A DNA stretch of 64,000 nt from contig JAUXVN010000074.1 of NCBI GenBank assembly GCA_030684555.1, positions 1 to 64,000 on the forward strand, in the 5' to 3' direction. The first letter of the stretch is position 1. Each line of letters opens with the position of its first letter. A model generated the notes under the pieces. It was not told the DNA's origin. It did no database searches and was given only the letters and a program-made list of their open reading frames with translations. This stretch comes from Ignavibacteria bacterium (GTDB taxonomy: Bacteria; Bacteroidota; Ignavibacteria; Ignavibacteriales; Ignavibacteriaceae). A program made the translations under genes and the position numbers. Positions 6,808 through 19,600 of the stretch are shown piece after piece.

Positions 6808-9309
6808 TTAATTCTCCGTCGTTTCTTCAGCTTTATCAGAAACATTCTTATCTGATTCTTCCTCAATAAAAACAAGATGATCTGTTGATTCAAAATGTTT
6901 GGCTAAAATTTGTGCTCCTTCTTTGAATGTCCCTCTTAAAATTTCTTCAGCGAGCGGATCTTCAATAAATTGCTGGATTGCTCTTCTTAGCGGGCGTGCT
7001 CCAAATTTATGATCGAAACCTTTATCTGCTACAAAGTTTTTAGCGGAATCATCCAAAACTAAAGTCATTTTATTTTCTTTGATGTTTTTCATCAGATCTT
7101 TAATCTCAATATCGATAATTTTGAGAATGTCTTCTTTTTCAAGGCTCCTGAAAACAATTGCTTCATCAACTCGATTAAGGAACTCCGGACTGAATAGTTT
7201 TTTCAGAGCATCTTCAACTGTATTTTTCATCGTTGAGTATTGATCCTTTTTCTCATTCCCAGCAAATCCGAATGAAGAAATATCCTTTATATCCCGTGCT
7301 CCCACATTGGAAGTCATAATAATAATTGTGTTTTTGAAATCAACTTTTCGACCAAGGCTATCAGTTAAGATGCCCTCGTCAAGTACTTGTAATAAAAGAC
7401 TATAGATATCGGGATGTGCTTTTTCAATTTCATCAAAAAGTACAACTGAATATGGTTTTCTTCGTACCTTCTCAGTTAATTGTCCTCCTTCTTCGTAACC
7501 AACATATCCGGGAGGTGCTCCCACTAATCTTGATACTGCAAATTTTTCCATATATTCACTCATATCAATTTTAATAAGTGCATTTTCTGAATCAAAAAGA
7601 TAACGAGCAAGCACTTTACATAACTCGGTTTTACCAACTCCGGTAGGTCCCAAAAAGATAAAACTTCCTATTGGTCTATTCGGATTTTTCAATCCTGCTC
7701 TGGTTCGTCTTATAGCTTTAGTTAATTTTAGAACTGCTTCATCTTGACCAACAATTTGACCTTTAAGTGAATCTTCCATTTTCAACAGTTTTTCCGATTC
7801 TGTTTGCGCAACACGATTTACAGGAATCCCAGTCATCATTGCCACAACAGTTGCTATATCCTCTTCATTAACATCGTAGACAATATCCTTGGTTCTCACT
7901 TCCCAATCACGTTTTGCATCTTCAAGATCAGCTTGAAGATTGCGTTCTTTATCGCGAAGTCGAGCAGCTTCCTCATAATCCTGCTTTTTAACAACTTGTG
8001 CTTTTTCAAGACGTATTTTTTCGATCTCGTCTTCAAGAGTCAGTATTTCTTGAGGTACCTCAAAGTTCCCCATATGTACACGCGAGCCGGCTTCATCTAA
8101 AACATCAATTGCTTTATCAGGGAGATGTCGGTCAGTTATATAACGATTACTGAATTTAACGGCAGATTCAATCGCCTGCTCCGAGTATTTCACATGATGA
8201 TGTTCTTCATATTTTACTTTGATGTAATTAAGTATCTGAAGAGTTTCTTCATAACTTGGTGGTTCTACCATCACCTTTTGGAATCGTCTGTCTAATGCTC
8301 CATCCGTTTCAATATATTTTCTGTATTCATCAAGAGTAGTAGCACCGATACATTGAATATCACCGCGAGATAAAGCGGGTTTGAACATATTTGAGGCATC
8401 AAGTGAACCGGATGCTCCGCCAGCCCCCACAATCGTGTGTAGTTCATCAATGAATAGAATAACATCTTTTGCTTTTTCCAATTCATTCATTAACGCTTTC
8501 ATTCTCTCTTCAAACTGTCCACGGTATTTTGTACCTGCAACAAGTCCGGCAAGGTCAAGAGTAACAACTCTTTGATCTTGCAATATTCTTGGAACTTTCT
8601 TTTGAACAATTCGAAGTGCTAAACCTTCAGCTATTGCCGTTTTACCGACACCGGGTTCACCGATTAAGACGGGATTATTTTTCTTACGTCTACTTAAAAT
8701 TTGAGCAACCCGCTCGATTTCTTTTTCTCTTCCTACAACAGGGTCTAATTTATCATCAATCGCAAGTTTAGTTAAATCTCTTCCAAAGTTATCCAGAACA
8801 GGAGTTTTACTTCTTTCAGTTTTTTTATCTGCTGGAGGAGGAACTGATGGTCTGTTCGGTTCTTTCGAATCTTTATTAGAAAGCATTGCATTCAATTCTG
8901 CTCGAGCCGTATCATAATTTATATGAAATTGATGCATTATTTGAGTTGCAACATTATCTTCATCACGAAGTAATGAAAGTAAAAGATGTTCCGTTCCTAT
9001 AACATCAGCTTTGTAAATTTTAGCTTCTATTTGTGAAATCTTTAGAACTTTTTCAGCTTGTTTTGTTAATGGAAGATTTCCGATAGTTAAAGTACCACCG
9101 GTGCTTCTAACAGTTTCTTCAACTGCTTTTTTTAACTTTGCTAAATCAGCTTCAAGATTTTTTAATAACCTGACAGCCACACCCTGCCCTTCTCTAATAA
9201 TTCCGAGCAATAAGTGTTCTGTTCCAATATAATCATTGCCGAGTCTGAGAGCTTCTTCCCGGCTTAAACGTATCACATCCTGTAATCTATCAGAAAAATT
9301 GCTTTCCAT
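6808..9309 (-). CDS. clpC: ATP-dependent Clp protease ATPase subunit ClpC
   Basis: An 833-residue AAA+ unfoldase. The frame could also open with TTG at 9318, but the ATG at 9309 gives [13 protein letters not shown], the conserved ClpC N-terminus. AGAAAGG lies 12 nt ahead of the ATG and only 3 nt ahead of the TTG. Domains in order: two Clp N repeats (about 1-145); AAA1 with Walker A GEPGVGKT (about 215) and Walker B LFIDELHT; a middle domain with a UVR motif ([14 protein letters not shown], about 430); AAA2 with GPTGVGKT (about 555) and [13 protein letters not shown]; and the D2-small domain. It feeds substrates to ClpP, which is not encoded here. Its terminal stop is 82 bp from the next operon. 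Confidence 0.95.
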   Translation of the reverse strand: MESNFSDRLQDVIRLSREEALRLGNDYIGTEHLLLGIIREGQGVAVRLLKNLEADLAKLKKAVEETVRSTGGTLTIGNLPLTKQAEKVLKISQIEAKIYKADVIGTEHLLLSLLRDEDNVATQIMHQFHINYDTARAELNAMLSNKDSKEPNRPSVPPPADKKTERSKTPVLDNFGRDLTKLAIDDKLDPVVGREKEIERVAQILSRRKKNNPVLIGEPGVGKTAIAEGLALRIVQKKVPRILQDQRVVTLDLAGLVAGTKYRGQFEERMKALMNELEKAKDVILFIDELHTIVGAGGASGSLDASNMFKPALSRGDIQCIGATTLDEYRKYIETDGALDRRFQKVMVEPPSYEETLQILNYIKVKYEEHHHVKYSEQAIESAVKFSNRYITDRHLPDKAIDVLDEAGSRVHMGNFEVPQEILTLEDEIEKIRLEKAQVVKKQDYEEAARLRDKERNLQADLEDAKRDWEVRTKDIVYDVNEEDIATVVAMMTGIPVNRVAQTESEKLLKMEDSLKGQIVGQDEAVLKLTKAIRRTRAGLKNPNRPIGSFIFLGPTGVGKTELCKVLARYLFDSENALIKIDMSEYMEKFAVSRLVGAPPGYVGYEEGGQLTEKVRRKPYSVVLFDEIEKAHPDIYSLLLQVLDEGILTDSLGRKVDFKNTIIIMTSNVGARDIKDISSFGFAGNEKKDQYSTMKNTVEDALKKLFSPEFLNRVDEAIVFRSLEKEDILKIIDIEIKDLMKNIKENKMTLVLDDSAKNFVADKGFDHKFGARPLRRAIQQFIEDPLAEEILRGTFKEGAQILAKHFESTDHLVFIEEESDKNVSDKAEETTEN

Positions 9310-9395
9310 ACGTTTCAAGTACCTTTCTATAATATATAAAGTAGAAACAATATAAAGATAGAAATTGTTTCATATCAAAAAAATTCAAATATAAA

Positions 9396-9758
9396 TCACA
9401 TATCTTCAGCTTTTAGTGCTAACCAATTCCCTGCAATTGAATATAATTTAGATTTACCCCAAATTTTTATTTTGAGGAGGAATCCTTCGTTGGTTATTAA
9501 TGAAGATTCAATTCTATAACGCAAATTATCTTCATTTGAAGCATCCACTGAACTAACTGCAAAAATTATTTCCGGAACAACTTCTAATTTTTTCTTAAAC
9601 TTTACATCGTAAGTAAAAATTCGTTCACCGGAAAATTTATCAAGATTATAACCTGAAAGTGTGTAATCAAAAGAGAACTTTCCTGTTTCCAATAACTGTG
9701 AATACCCATTCGAAATAAACAACAAAAATAAAAGCGGAAGCAAAAACATTTTTTTCAT
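9396..9758 (-). CDS. Small secreted H-type lectin domain protein
   Basis: A 120-residue protein with a 20-residue signal peptide (MKKMFLLPLLFLLFISNGYS) followed by one domain. That domain matches the H-type lectin fold (Helix pomatia agglutinin/discoidin C-terminal type): VVPEIIFAVSSVDASNEDN at about 60-78, the LRYRIESSLITNEGFLLKI strand pair, then W-x-x-KLYSIAGNWLA at the end. In known H-type lectins these regions give a trimeric GalNAc-binding beta-sandwich. There is no T9SS sorting domain and no lipobox, so the product is probably periplasmic or released. It faces floA across a 190-bp divergent gap. The fold call is by eye. Confidence 0.65.
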   Translation of the reverse strand: MKKMFLLPLLFLLFISNGYSQLLETGKFSFDYTLSGYNLDKFSGERIFTYDVKFKKKLEVVPEIIFAVSSVDASNEDNLRYRIESSLITNEGFLLKIKIWGKSKLYSIAGNWLALKAEDM

Positions 9759-9924
9759 AAAATTCCATAAAATTGATTTTTGACACCTGCAAATATAAAG
9801 TTTTTAGAGGTAATTTTTATGATTTTCTCGAATTCGGATGGATTCAAGTCTTCTTTTCCCTTTTATACTGATTATCTCGCAAAAAAATGATATTTTGCAT
9901 TTTCAATAAAGTAATTTAGAAATG

Positions 9925-9930
9925 TATAAT
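9925..9930 (+). promoter_or_regulatory. Candidate -10 box for floA
   Basis: A perfect TATAAT lies 18 bp upstream of the floA ATG. The best -35 match, TTTCAA at 9901-9906, has an 18-bp spacer but is poor. The leader would be only about 12 nt and contains AAGGAT as ribosome site. Confidence 0.35.
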
Positions 9931-9948
9931 TAATCAAAAGGATAAAAA

Positions 9949-10935
9949 ATGGAAGCAATTACAGGATTTTCACTTGTTCTAATTGTTGTGGTATTTTTTC
10001 TAGTATTAATGCTGTTTTATTTCGTACCGATAGGACTATTTATAACAGCATACGCCTCTGGAGTTCAAGTAAAAATATTCAGAGATTTAATTGGAATGCG
10101 TTTACGAAAAGTACCACCGCACATTATCGTCAGAAGTATGATTACCGCAACTAAGGCGGGAATTAAACTTGATATCGGCAAACTCGAAGCACATTATCTT
10201 GCCGGAGGGAATGTTATGAAAGTAATCAATGCATTAGTATCTGCCGATAAAGCTAACATTGGTCTTACTTTTGAAAGAGCAACTGCAATTGATCTTGCAG
10301 GGCGTGATGTTCTTGAAGCTGTAAAAATGTCGGTCTTACCAAAAGTAATTGAAACTCCTCTTGTCGCTGCTATGGCAAAAGATGGAATTCAACTTAAAGC
10401 GGTTGCAAGAATTACAGTTCGCGCAAACATTGAAAGATTGGTCGGTGGTGCCGGAGAGACAACTATCTTAGCAAGAGTTGGAGAAGGAATTGTTTCTACT
10501 ATTGGTTCAAGCATAAGCCACAAACATGTATTAGAAAATCCTGACAGTATTTCTAAAGTTGTATTGGCCAAAGGATTGGATGCCGGGACTGCATTCGAAA
10601 TTCTTTCAATTGATATTGCAGATGTTGATGTTGGAGAAAATATTGGTGCTAAACTTCAAACAGATCAAGCACAAGCCGATTTACAAATTGCACGTGCAAG
10701 AGCAGAAGAGAGAAGAGCAGCTGCAGTTGCACTAGAACAAGAAATGATTGCAGAAGTTGCCCGCCAACGTTCAAGAGTAATTGAAGCTGAAGCAGAAATA
10801 CCGAAAGCTATGGCTGAAGCGTTCCGCTCAGGAAACTTAGGAATAATGGATTATTATAATATGAAAAATATCATGGCTGATACTCAAATGAGAGAATCGA
10901 TTTCTAAACCAGAAGATAAGAAAGATAATATCTAA
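9949..10935 (+). CDS. floA: Flotillin-like protein FloA
   Basis: A 328-residue membrane scaffold protein of the UPF0365/FloA family. An N-terminal hairpin of hydrophobic residues (about 6-35) is followed by the conserved block [20 protein letters not shown] (about 38-57), a PHB-like core (KIIDxx-type [34 protein letters not shown]), and a charged Ala/Glu-rich coiled coil (about 240-300). FloA organises lipid-raft-like membrane domains. The usual nfeD partner is absent from this neighbourhood. The next gene starts 1 bp after the stop codon. Confidence 0.92.
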   Translation: MEAITGFSLVLIVVVFFLVLMLFYFVPIGLFITAYASGVQVKIFRDLIGMRLRKVPPHIIVRSMITATKAGIKLDIGKLEAHYLAGGNVMKVINALVSADKANIGLTFERATAIDLAGRDVLEAVKMSVLPKVIETPLVAAMAKDGIQLKAVARITVRANIERLVGGAGETTILARVGEGIVSTIGSSISHKHVLENPDSISKVVLAKGLDAGTAFEILSIDIADVDVGENIGAKLQTDQAQADLQIARARAEERRAAAVALEQEMIAEVARQRSRVIEAEAEIPKAMAEAFRSGNLGIMDYYNMKNIMADTQMRESISKPEDKKDNI

Positions 10936-10936
10936 A

Positions 10937-11515
10937 ATGGATAATCTGTTTGATATTATTATCGGACTTGTAATTCTTTACGGTTTGTTAAGTCCTTTCC
11001 TTAAGAAGAAAAAACAACAACAGGAGCTTCCACCATACGAAGCTCCTCCTGATTCGATGGATGATTCAGGAAATGTTTCTTACAAAACAAAAACTGAAAA
11101 AGGTTCTGGAGAATATGATATTCTTAAAGAAATTGAGGGACTTTTTAATCAAACTAAAGTTGCGCAAAAACGGAAACAGGAAGAAGATTCCTGGATTCCA
11201 ACAGCTGCTCGACCCCAAAAATACGAAGGCGAACATGCTCAACCGGTAGAACCTGAGAATTTCCGGATGGAAGATTTCAAATATGCTCCGGTAAAAAAGA
11301 CCTATTCAGAAGAAATGGGTTATAAATATAAATCACCGGTAAAATTAAAAACAAAAGCACATAAGTTTGAACCAGTAGCAGTCGTATTAAAATCGAAATT
11401 TGAGAGTGAAAAATTAAAAAGCTTGAGAGCGACTTTAAAAAACTCAAATACTTTTAGAGATGCTTTTTTAATCTCAGAAATATTAAATAAACCAAAGGCA
11501 TTGCGTAGAAAGTAA
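10937..11515 (+). CDS. Membrane-anchored protein of unknown function downstream of floA
   Basis: A 192-residue protein with one N-terminal membrane segment (residues about 3-22, NLFDIIIGLVILYGLLSPFL) followed by a Lys-rich stop-transfer and a long hydrophilic, probably disordered cytoplasmic region rich in Lys, Glu and Pro. The C-terminus FRDAFLISEILNKPKALRRK resembles a short conserved tail I associate with uncharacterised FloA/membrane-linked proteins of Bacteroidota (roughly ILSEIL-x-P-xAL). I cannot name a function. It is coupled to floA (1-bp gap) and overlaps the helicase start (TAATG), so all three are co-transcribed. Confidence 0.7.
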   Translation: MDNLFDIIIGLVILYGLLSPFLKKKKQQQELPPYEAPPDSMDDSGNVSYKTKTEKGSGEYDILKEIEGLFNQTKVAQKRKQEEDSWIPTAARPQKYEGEHAQPVEPENFRMEDFKYAPVKKTYSEEMGYKYKSPVKLKTKAHKFEPVAVVLKSKFESEKLKSLRATLKNSNTFRDAFLISEILNKPKALRRK

Positions 11516-13509
11516 TGCAGAATAAGTTTAAGCTGGTTCGGTTAAATCAGGCTGTTCAAACTCAACTGATAGTTGATGAATCAAAGTTTTTTATTAACTA
11601 TAAAAATCAGCTTAATGAAGCCCAGTACGAAGCGGCTTCAGCCGGTGAAGGTCCTTATTTAATTATTGCAGGAGCCGGCACCGGTAAAACAAGAACACTC
11701 GTTTATCGTGTAGCACGATTGATAGAAATGGGTTATAATCCGGAATCAATTTTACTACTCACCTTTACACGTAAAGCAGCAAATGAAATGATGAATAGAG
11801 CATCTCTTCTTCTTGATAGGAGATGCTCTAAAATTATTGGCGGCACATTTCATTCTTATGCAAATTCCATTCTTCGAAAATATGCAAAAGCAATCGGGAT
11901 TACATCGTCTTTTACAATATTGGATCAAGGGGATAGTGAGGATGTAATAAATTTGATTCGATCTCAAGCGGAATTAGTTTCGAAAGAAAAACGATTTCCG
12001 AAAAAGCAAACATTAAATAAAATCTATAGTCTTTCTGCAAATACTTATCGAACGGTTGAAGATATTGTCGCTGATGAGTATCCTCACTTTTATAAAGATT
12101 TAGATAAGATTGAAGAAATTAGAAAAGTGTTCCTTGAGTATAAAAAGAAAAATAATTTACTCGATTTTGATGACCTCCTAATCTACCTTAAAGATTTTCT
12201 CTTCTCTCTCTCCCCTTCAGCTACAGCAATTTTGCAATCAATAAATTTTGTTATGGTTGATGAATATCAGGATACAAATAAACTTCAGGCTGAGTTGGTA
12301 AGAGCTTTAACTCAATTGAAAAAAAATATAATGGTTGTAGGTGATGATGCTCAATCGATATATTCTTTCAGAGGAGCTAATTTCAAAAACATTATGGAGT
12401 TCCCTTCTCTTTTTGAAGGAACAAAAATAATTAAACTTGAAGAGAATTATAGAAGCAGTCCGGAGATTTTGTCTTTTGCAAATAAAATTACTGAAGCTGC
12501 AATTGAAAAGTATGATAAAAAACTTTATACAAAATTGAAACCCGGAGTATTACCGATAATAATTGCAGCAGCTACTGAAAATCTTCAAAGTCGTTTTATC
12601 GTAGAAAAAATTCTTGAAATCCATGAAGAAGGAATCCCGCTAAAAGAAATTGCAGTTTTATTCCGTTCATCTTTTTTTTCTTTCGATTTGGAAATCGAAT
12701 TGAATAAAGCAAATATTCCATTCGTTAAATTTGGAGGAATGAAATTCGTTGAGACTGCACATATAAAGGACATTCTCGCTATACTCCGCATAACTCTAAA
12801 TCCCCGCGATTTTGTTAGTTGGTATAGAATTTTATTACTCCACGAAGGAATTGGTCCGAAATCTGCACAAAAGATTATGGATGATTTAGCTAATGCAAAT
12901 ATTTCAATCCAAAATAATCCGGAAAGTCTAACCAAGAATAAATTACTTGAGAAAGTTTATCCGCTTTTCGAATTACTCTACAAACTTCATAATTCAAAAG
13001 GACTTCCTTCAGAAAAAGCTCAAATCGCATTGGAGTTCTATTATCCCCTTTTCAAATCTAAGTATGATGACTTTAACAAACGGAAAAAGGATTTAGATAT
13101 TTTCATAAATATTTCGGAAAATTATAAATCGCTTGAAAATTTGTTAGCAGATATGGCTATAGAACCACCAATTGACAGCGTTGTTAATATTGAAGGGGAA
13201 TCGAAAGAAGATGATTATGTTACACTTTCAACAATCCATTCAGCAAAAGGATTGGAGTGGAATAGTGTATTTATCATTCATGCAGTTGATGGATTTTTTC
13301 CGATGAGCAGATTAGCCGATAAGGTTGAAAACATTGAAGAAGAGCGTCGTTTAATGTATGTTGCCGCAACAAGAGCAAAGCAAAATTTAATAATCACTTA
13401 CCCGATGAATATTTTTGACAGAGAAGCCGGAACAACTTTATCTAAACCATCCCGATTTATTGCTGACATCAGCGAAGACTATTTTGAGAATTGGTTATTA
13501 GAAGAATAA
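11515..13509 (+). CDS. UvrD/PcrA/Rep-type superfamily 1 DNA helicase
   Basis: A 664-residue 3'-5' helicase. Motif Q/I is LNEAQYEAASAGEGPYLIIAG followed by GTGKTRTLVYR (Walker A, about residues 54-64). Motif Ia is ILLLTFTRKAANEM and motif II VMVDEYQDTN (about 242). Motif III is VVGDDAQSIYSFRGA, motif IV LEENYRSS, motif V LSTIHSAKGLEW and motif VI EERRLMYVAATRAK. All are intact. It is slightly shorter than UvrD (about 720) and lacks the extended C-terminal tail. Probable roles are repair or replication restart. The start overlaps the upstream stop as TAATG, implying coupled translation. Confidence 0.92.
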   Translation: MQNKFKLVRLNQAVQTQLIVDESKFFINYKNQLNEAQYEAASAGEGPYLIIAGAGTGKTRTLVYRVARLIEMGYNPESILLLTFTRKAANEMMNRASLLLDRRCSKIIGGTFHSYANSILRKYAKAIGITSSFTILDQGDSEDVINLIRSQAELVSKEKRFPKKQTLNKIYSLSANTYRTVEDIVADEYPHFYKDLDKIEEIRKVFLEYKKKNNLLDFDDLLIYLKDFLFSLSPSATAILQSINFVMVDEYQDTNKLQAELVRALTQLKKNIMVVGDDAQSIYSFRGANFKNIMEFPSLFEGTKIIKLEENYRSSPEILSFANKITEAAIEKYDKKLYTKLKPGVLPIIIAAATENLQSRFIVEKILEIHEEGIPLKEIAVLFRSSFFSFDLEIELNKANIPFVKFGGMKFVETAHIKDILAILRITLNPRDFVSWYRILLLHEGIGPKSAQKIMDDLANANISIQNNPESLTKNKLLEKVYPLFELLYKLHNSKGLPSEKAQIALEFYYPLFKSKYDDFNKRKKDLDIFINISENYKSLENLLADMAIEPPIDSVVNIEGESKEDDYVTLSTIHSAKGLEWNSVFIIHAVDGFFPMSRLADKVENIEEERRLMYVAATRAKQNLIITYPMNIFDREAGTTLSKPSRFIADISEDYFENWLLEE

Positions 13510-13632
13510 CTCTTCTTTTTTAGTAATACAAAACTCAATTAGATTTAAAATTCCTATCAGATTCAATCCTTAATTTACTTTCAGTGTTTTTGATTACTTC
13601 ATATCCACATACTCTTGTATTGTTTTAAAATA

Positions 13633-13660
13633 AAAAGGGTGATCCGAAGATCACCCTTTT
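13633..13660. terminator. Bidirectional intrinsic terminator
   Basis: A perfect 12-bp stem, AAAAGGGTGATC (13633-13644) and GATCACCCTTTT (13649-13660), with a CGAA tetraloop. It lies between the convergent helicase and giant T9SS genes. A-rich and T-rich flanks on both sides let it work in both directions. The rest of 13510-13683 holds no gene I can support. Confidence 0.9.
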
Positions 13661-13683
13661 GAATTATAGAAAATAATCTATAC

Positions 13684-16600
13684 TTACTTTAACATCATCA
13701 TTTTCTTTGTATTTACAAAGTTCTTTCCGCTTGTTTTTTCAACTGCGATCATTCTGTAAATATAAACACCTGATGCTAATCCATAACTACCAACTGATAA
13801 ATCAAATGAGTAGTATCCGGCTGTCATTTCAGTGTTAACCAATGATGCAACTCTCTGACCGGTTATATCATAAAGCTCTAAGGTTACTCTGGCATCTGCA
13901 GGAACTTGATATTCAATTCTTGTAGTCGGGTTAAATGGATTCGGATAGTTTTGACTCATTCCGAATGTGGTCGGTAAACCAACTTCTACTTCTACTACAC
14001 TGCTATATGAATAGCTACCGTCTAAATCAACTTGTTTCAAACGATATTGATATGTAGCTGAATTTAATCCCTTATCAAGATATGAATAAGATTTGGTTTC
14101 AGTTGTTGTACCGAATGCTTTTACTGAACCAACTGCTGACCAGCTATTTGTTCCGTTGATTGTACGTTCAACTTCAAATGAAGCACTGTTTGTTTCAGTA
14201 CTTGTTCTCCATTGTAACATTACATTTCTATCTTGTGCTTCAGCACTAAATGCAGCAAATTCAACTGGAATAACCTGTGTTGATTTGTAAGCACCTAATC
14301 CGTTGTTAGTTCCAAGGACAAAGATAGTTTTGCTGCCGTCAAAATTGTGTTTAACTGCAACATCACCTAATCCGTTAGCATTTGCATTAGTTCCAAGAGG
14401 AGTTGTTACTCCATAGGTAACTGCAGTTGTAGGATCACCATTTGGAACTTCAACTACACGTGCATTCTGATTGCCTGCACCGTATTGGAATGTAGCGAAA
14501 TATTCAGAGGTTCCCTGAGTTCCAATAAATTTAATAGCAGCGCTTCCGGTAGCAACTACTCCACCAGGAACAACACCTACCAAGGTACCATTTGCCTGAT
14601 ATTTTCGTGCGCTTTGTCCATTTGCATTCCAATAGAAATCACCATTTGGCAATGGACCAACTGAAGCTGCTGCGATTCCGCCTGCAACCGCATCACTTAA
14701 AGTGATAATTGTAGGAACTTGGTTCAATGAATCACTACCTAGAATTTGAGTCCATTTATAGACTTTTGCTTGTCCGGTAGTAGCACTTGCTGCCCAGATT
14801 GCATAACCTTCTGTTGTTGCATCATAAGCAACTGTAAAAACATCACCTAAACGAACTGCATCACCAAGATATGAAAGAACTAATTTAGGTACACTTCCTG
14901 TATTGTCCCATCTATAAACTTTGAATGGTTGTGTTGAAGCTGGCGAAGCCATGTTAGCTACATATATTCTTCCGAGGTGATCTACATCAGCATCATTCAC
15001 TACAAAAGTTCCCAGGGATATACCGGTTACATCTAATTCACCTGCATCAGCACCGGTTGAATCGTTAAGTAATTTAACAAACGTTCCACCGGTTCTTGTT
15101 GGTACAACTACTCTACCTGCCATACTTTCTGGAGAAGCTAGATTAACCATACCCCAACCTAATCCTCTTTCATTATTAGCTGTAGAGAACCATTCCGGTA
15201 AGTTTGAACCTGCAGCAGATCTCTGCCAATCTAATACTAATGGAGCTTGAACAGTTAGAACACCTGAAATATTAGTTGTTCCGTTCCATTCTCCGCCACT
15301 GAAACCACCATAGTAATATGCACCGTCATAGACTTGATACCTGGTCGCATAATAATAAGTACCGGCAGCTAAATTAGAACCGATGTTTGCCTGGTATTCA
15401 TCATTGTTTCCGGCATCAACATTAAATGTAGATGCAACCCAATTTGTCCATGTGTTTGGATTTGTATTTTCTGTACTATAACCAACCCAGGCATGGACAC
15501 CAGCACCGGCACCTGTTTGATTTGTTATACCATCAACCCAAATTTGTCCATAAACAGTAACACTTCCACCAAGATTAATGGTTGCAGTTCCCGGCCATTG
15601 TAAGTTAGCCCAACCAATATTAACAACAGGATATTCATAAGCACCCATTGAAGGTGTATTTGTTCTTGTAGAACCAAGATAATCAGTTGTAACGCCTGCA
15701 ACTGGGGTTCCAGCGAATATTACAGGGGATCCCATTAATGGACGCAAGTTAAGCGTGTCTGTGAACTGAGGATTAACAGCTTTAGAATTAGCATCACCTA
15801 AAGTTAATGCTTGCCATGCTGCTAAATCGAGAACAGGAACTCCACCAGAGAAACCAAGGTTTGGACCTGTTGTATAATAATCGTTATAGTTAATTGATGA
15901 GAAAATAGTCGCGGCTGCGGCACAAATCATTGCATATCTATTATCGCCAACAGTTTGACTATTGTTGAATATGTTATTTCTTAAATCAACTGCGTTTGCT
16001 GCGGTTACTGTCGATAAAACGTTCAGTGCAGCTGGTCTTCCACCGACGGCAGTTTGATTTGTATTGAGATTTACAGAATTATAATAAACCTTATAACCGG
16101 CGCCGGCACTAATCGCAATACCATAACCGTTGTCTACGGTACCCACAGCAGCATAACCAAGACCGGTCACATTGGTAATAAGATTATTATATGCACTAAC
16201 ATTGGCTGTTAGAGAAGTTGAGGCTAACCATAACCCAACTGCTCCGTAACCTGTGGTATTTGTATTAAATATATTGTTAATTGAGTTTTTTTCAACAACT
16301 ACCCCTTCTGTCGTACTAAATACATAGATACCTGTGGTAGTGCCTGTTCCCGGAGTTGTTAAACCGCTTACAGTATTACCTGTAACATTGATATTTGCAT
16401 TAACCGCACCACTTGAAACTGCAATACCTATTGCAGTTGCAGCGCCGGTGTTGTTTGCGAAGAAGTTCGATACTGTGTTTCCACTCACTATAGCATTCAC
16501 AGTTCCGGTTGCAAGCCAAATTCCTCTTTCAACTTCAGCTGCAGTAGTTGATAAATTAGAAACATCATTATTGCTGATAGTTACTCCATCTAATCCTTGA

Positions 16601-19600
16601 GCGTAAATACCAACTAATCTTGAAGCATTAGCTCCAGTAGCATTGATTTCATTACCTGTAACTAAAGTCCCGCTACCGTTTCCGGGAGCAACTACAGTTA
16701 ACAAATAAGTGGCAATATATGCTTTTTGAATATTGTTATTTTGAATCTTAAGATTATTAAAATAACCTGCTGTTCCATCTATAGCATTTGCAACTAAAGC
16801 TGAACTTGTACTTGCACCGTTTATCAAGATACTGTTCTGTACTGTTACATTTGTTATAGGAGTAGTTCCGGTAGAAGCAATATTAACAACTTGAGGTGAG
16901 GTAGTACTTGTATTTTCAATTGTTAAACTTCTATCAGTTCCACCTGCATTTGAACCGTCAATTGTAACATAACTGTTACGAATTCTGAACACCGGTCCGC
17001 TTGCAGAAGCACCGCTTACTGAGGCAGTTACAGTTGCTGCAGGTTTAATAGTGACTGTATTAGTGGATGTCGTAACATTCTCATTTGTAATATTTACTGT
17101 TAGAGGATATGTTTCAGTTGGATATGTTGCATCTACCAAAGAGAAAGTAGTTGCACCTGAAACACCACGCAAATTTAAGTCAGTTAATGCATCTGTAATA
17201 GTTGCATAAACACCTTCAACACCTTCAGGGAATTGAAGATTCGGATAATCAGATTTTTTAATAAACAATGGACCATCGTAAACATTTCCATTTTCCATTG
17301 CAATCCATCTAGTTTCATCCACATCAATCAACTCAACTCTACCTGATACTGTAGAAGAAATTGATTCAGAATTATCAAATTGTGGATTTGCTTTATCTGA
17401 TGTCAAAGTTGAAGGGACTTCAATAATTACTTCTTTTTTTACCCTTTCAATTACAGGAGTAAAAGTGATATTTTTTCCTGCTACTGAATTGAACATTGTT
17501 AATCCAACTGTATAAGTACCTGTTAAGGAAGCAGGAGTAATTAAATATGAACTTGGAGTTGTAGGAGGAGTGCTTGCAGCAGGTGGATTTGAAGTAAAAC
17601 CTCCAGCACCAGCTGATGGGAAAGCTCCAGTATTATGCGAAGTTGCAGCATCTTGCGCTACCACATAATAAAATACTGTATCACCTGAAGTAGTTCCGGC
17701 ACCAAAATTAAATGTATAATCACTGCCTGAAACTGAGGAAGGAGTTACGCCTAAAAATGATCCATCTACACCCTTCTTCCAATATAAATATGGCCAGCCG
17801 GGAGCTGTAGTTGGAACTCCACTTGGATCGGTTACCGTAACAACTAATGAACGTGAAGTAGTCGTTGCTGTATTTAGCAGAGGAGTGTAAACTATTGTTG
17901 GCGGTGTTAAATCTAAAAGCACACCATTAAATTCATCAGCTCCAATATCAGGTGTTGTTGTATTTCTTGTATCGCCATCATAATCAGTAGCTACGGCAAT
18001 TGGAGCTGAAACCGGAGCAGCACCAGATTCCAATTGTGTTGCAACAGTTGTGTTAAGATGGAGATTATAAGGAGTACTTGCAATATTAATGAATGTAGGC
18101 ATTTCAGAAACTGAATTTGATTCACGTGGAGTTACTCTATTCTTGAATTCAGTTAGAGTCTGATCAGAATTAGTTGCATCATAAAAAATCAAATTAGTTG
18201 CACCTGGAACACCTGAATAGAAATCATTGTTATTCGAAAGAGTATTATAATTTAATAGACTTGTTGCAGCACTTCTTCTGAATGCAACTGTTAAGCCTGT
18301 ACCTGCTGCAGTTGATGTGTTCACAACAATATTGTTGCGCATATCAAGGGCAGCTGACGTAGCTGTTGCAGAATATGTATGGTAAATTCCGGAAGTACCG
18401 AAGTCTGCACCTGTAGATGAAGCATTTAAATAAATTGTATTGTAATACAAACCTAAATTGGTTGTGGCTGTTGTAGCTATACTATTTATACCTCTGATAA
18501 CATCAGTACCGCTTGCGGCAGGAGCTTTTAGATCAGAGATAAAGTTGTTATAGACATAGTCATTTGTTAAAGCACTAAAATAAATTCCCGAAACTAATCC
18601 GGCAGTAGCACCGGTTGAGTTAGATGTCAGGTTATAAACATTATTCTTGTAGATATGAACATTACCTGAACCATTACTCAGACCCCACATATTTCCACCA
18701 CCGGTCAGATTTTTTACGGTATTCCCATACACGGAACCTGATGCTAATGTACGATGGATACCATAAACGGTTCCAGTACCGATTACCGAAATCTCAGTGA
18801 TAGTATTGTTGTAGAAATTGTGAGTATGAGTTGAACCTGTAGTTGACAATAGACCATATACAGCACCGGTTGTAGCTGTTACATTAATACTATTAAATAC
18901 ATTATTGAAAACATTTTCGGTTCCGGTTGGGCTTCCATTATTATAATAACAATATGTAGCGCCGGTGGTCGCAGTTCTGTTAAAAACTCCTTCTATAAAG
19001 TTTCCGGCAACATTAGTAACACCCGGGGTTAGTTGTGAGGAGTTGTTATAAATCAAATATAAAGCACTCGTAGAATTTAATAAATCTGAGCCTACAAATT
19101 TATTATTGCTTATCGATACTGTAGTCGAAGCAGCGGCTGAAGAATTATATATATATCCATGTAAACCCGATGTTGTGCCGGTGTTATTTAGTTTAACTGT
19201 ATTATTTTCAATCGTCAAGTTACCGGTTGAGGCATTGTTGATACCATAAATTGCCTGTGTAGTACCTGAAGTAGTTAAATTTAAATCATTATAGTTAGCA
19301 GTAAAACTAGATAAAGTTCCGACTGAATGAAACATACCATAAAGAATTGCTGTGGCACCTGAACCACCGGCTGCTGTATTATTAAGAGTATTGTAAGATA
19401 CAGAAGCATTGTTATGATATATCAAATATATACCGTAAGCTGTAGAAGCTGCATTCCCGGCAAAGTTTTGAATTGTATTACCGGATCCCATTGCACCAAT
19501 TACATAGTTTTGATCGTAAAAATCATAAGGTGCAGAAGTATGACCGTAGCCTCTTAATAAGATACCGGTAAAAACATTTTCAATTCTGTTTCCGGTAAGA

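Noticed and set aside
9386-9393. TATATTTG (Bacteroidota -7-like box) upstream of clpC
   Set aside because: No TTG/-33 element at a suitable distance, and the box lies at the end of the lectin gene.
13560-13625. Open minus-strand frame in front of the terminator
   Set aside because: No start codon and only about 27 codons; it lies between a stop codon and the terminator and may be only chance.
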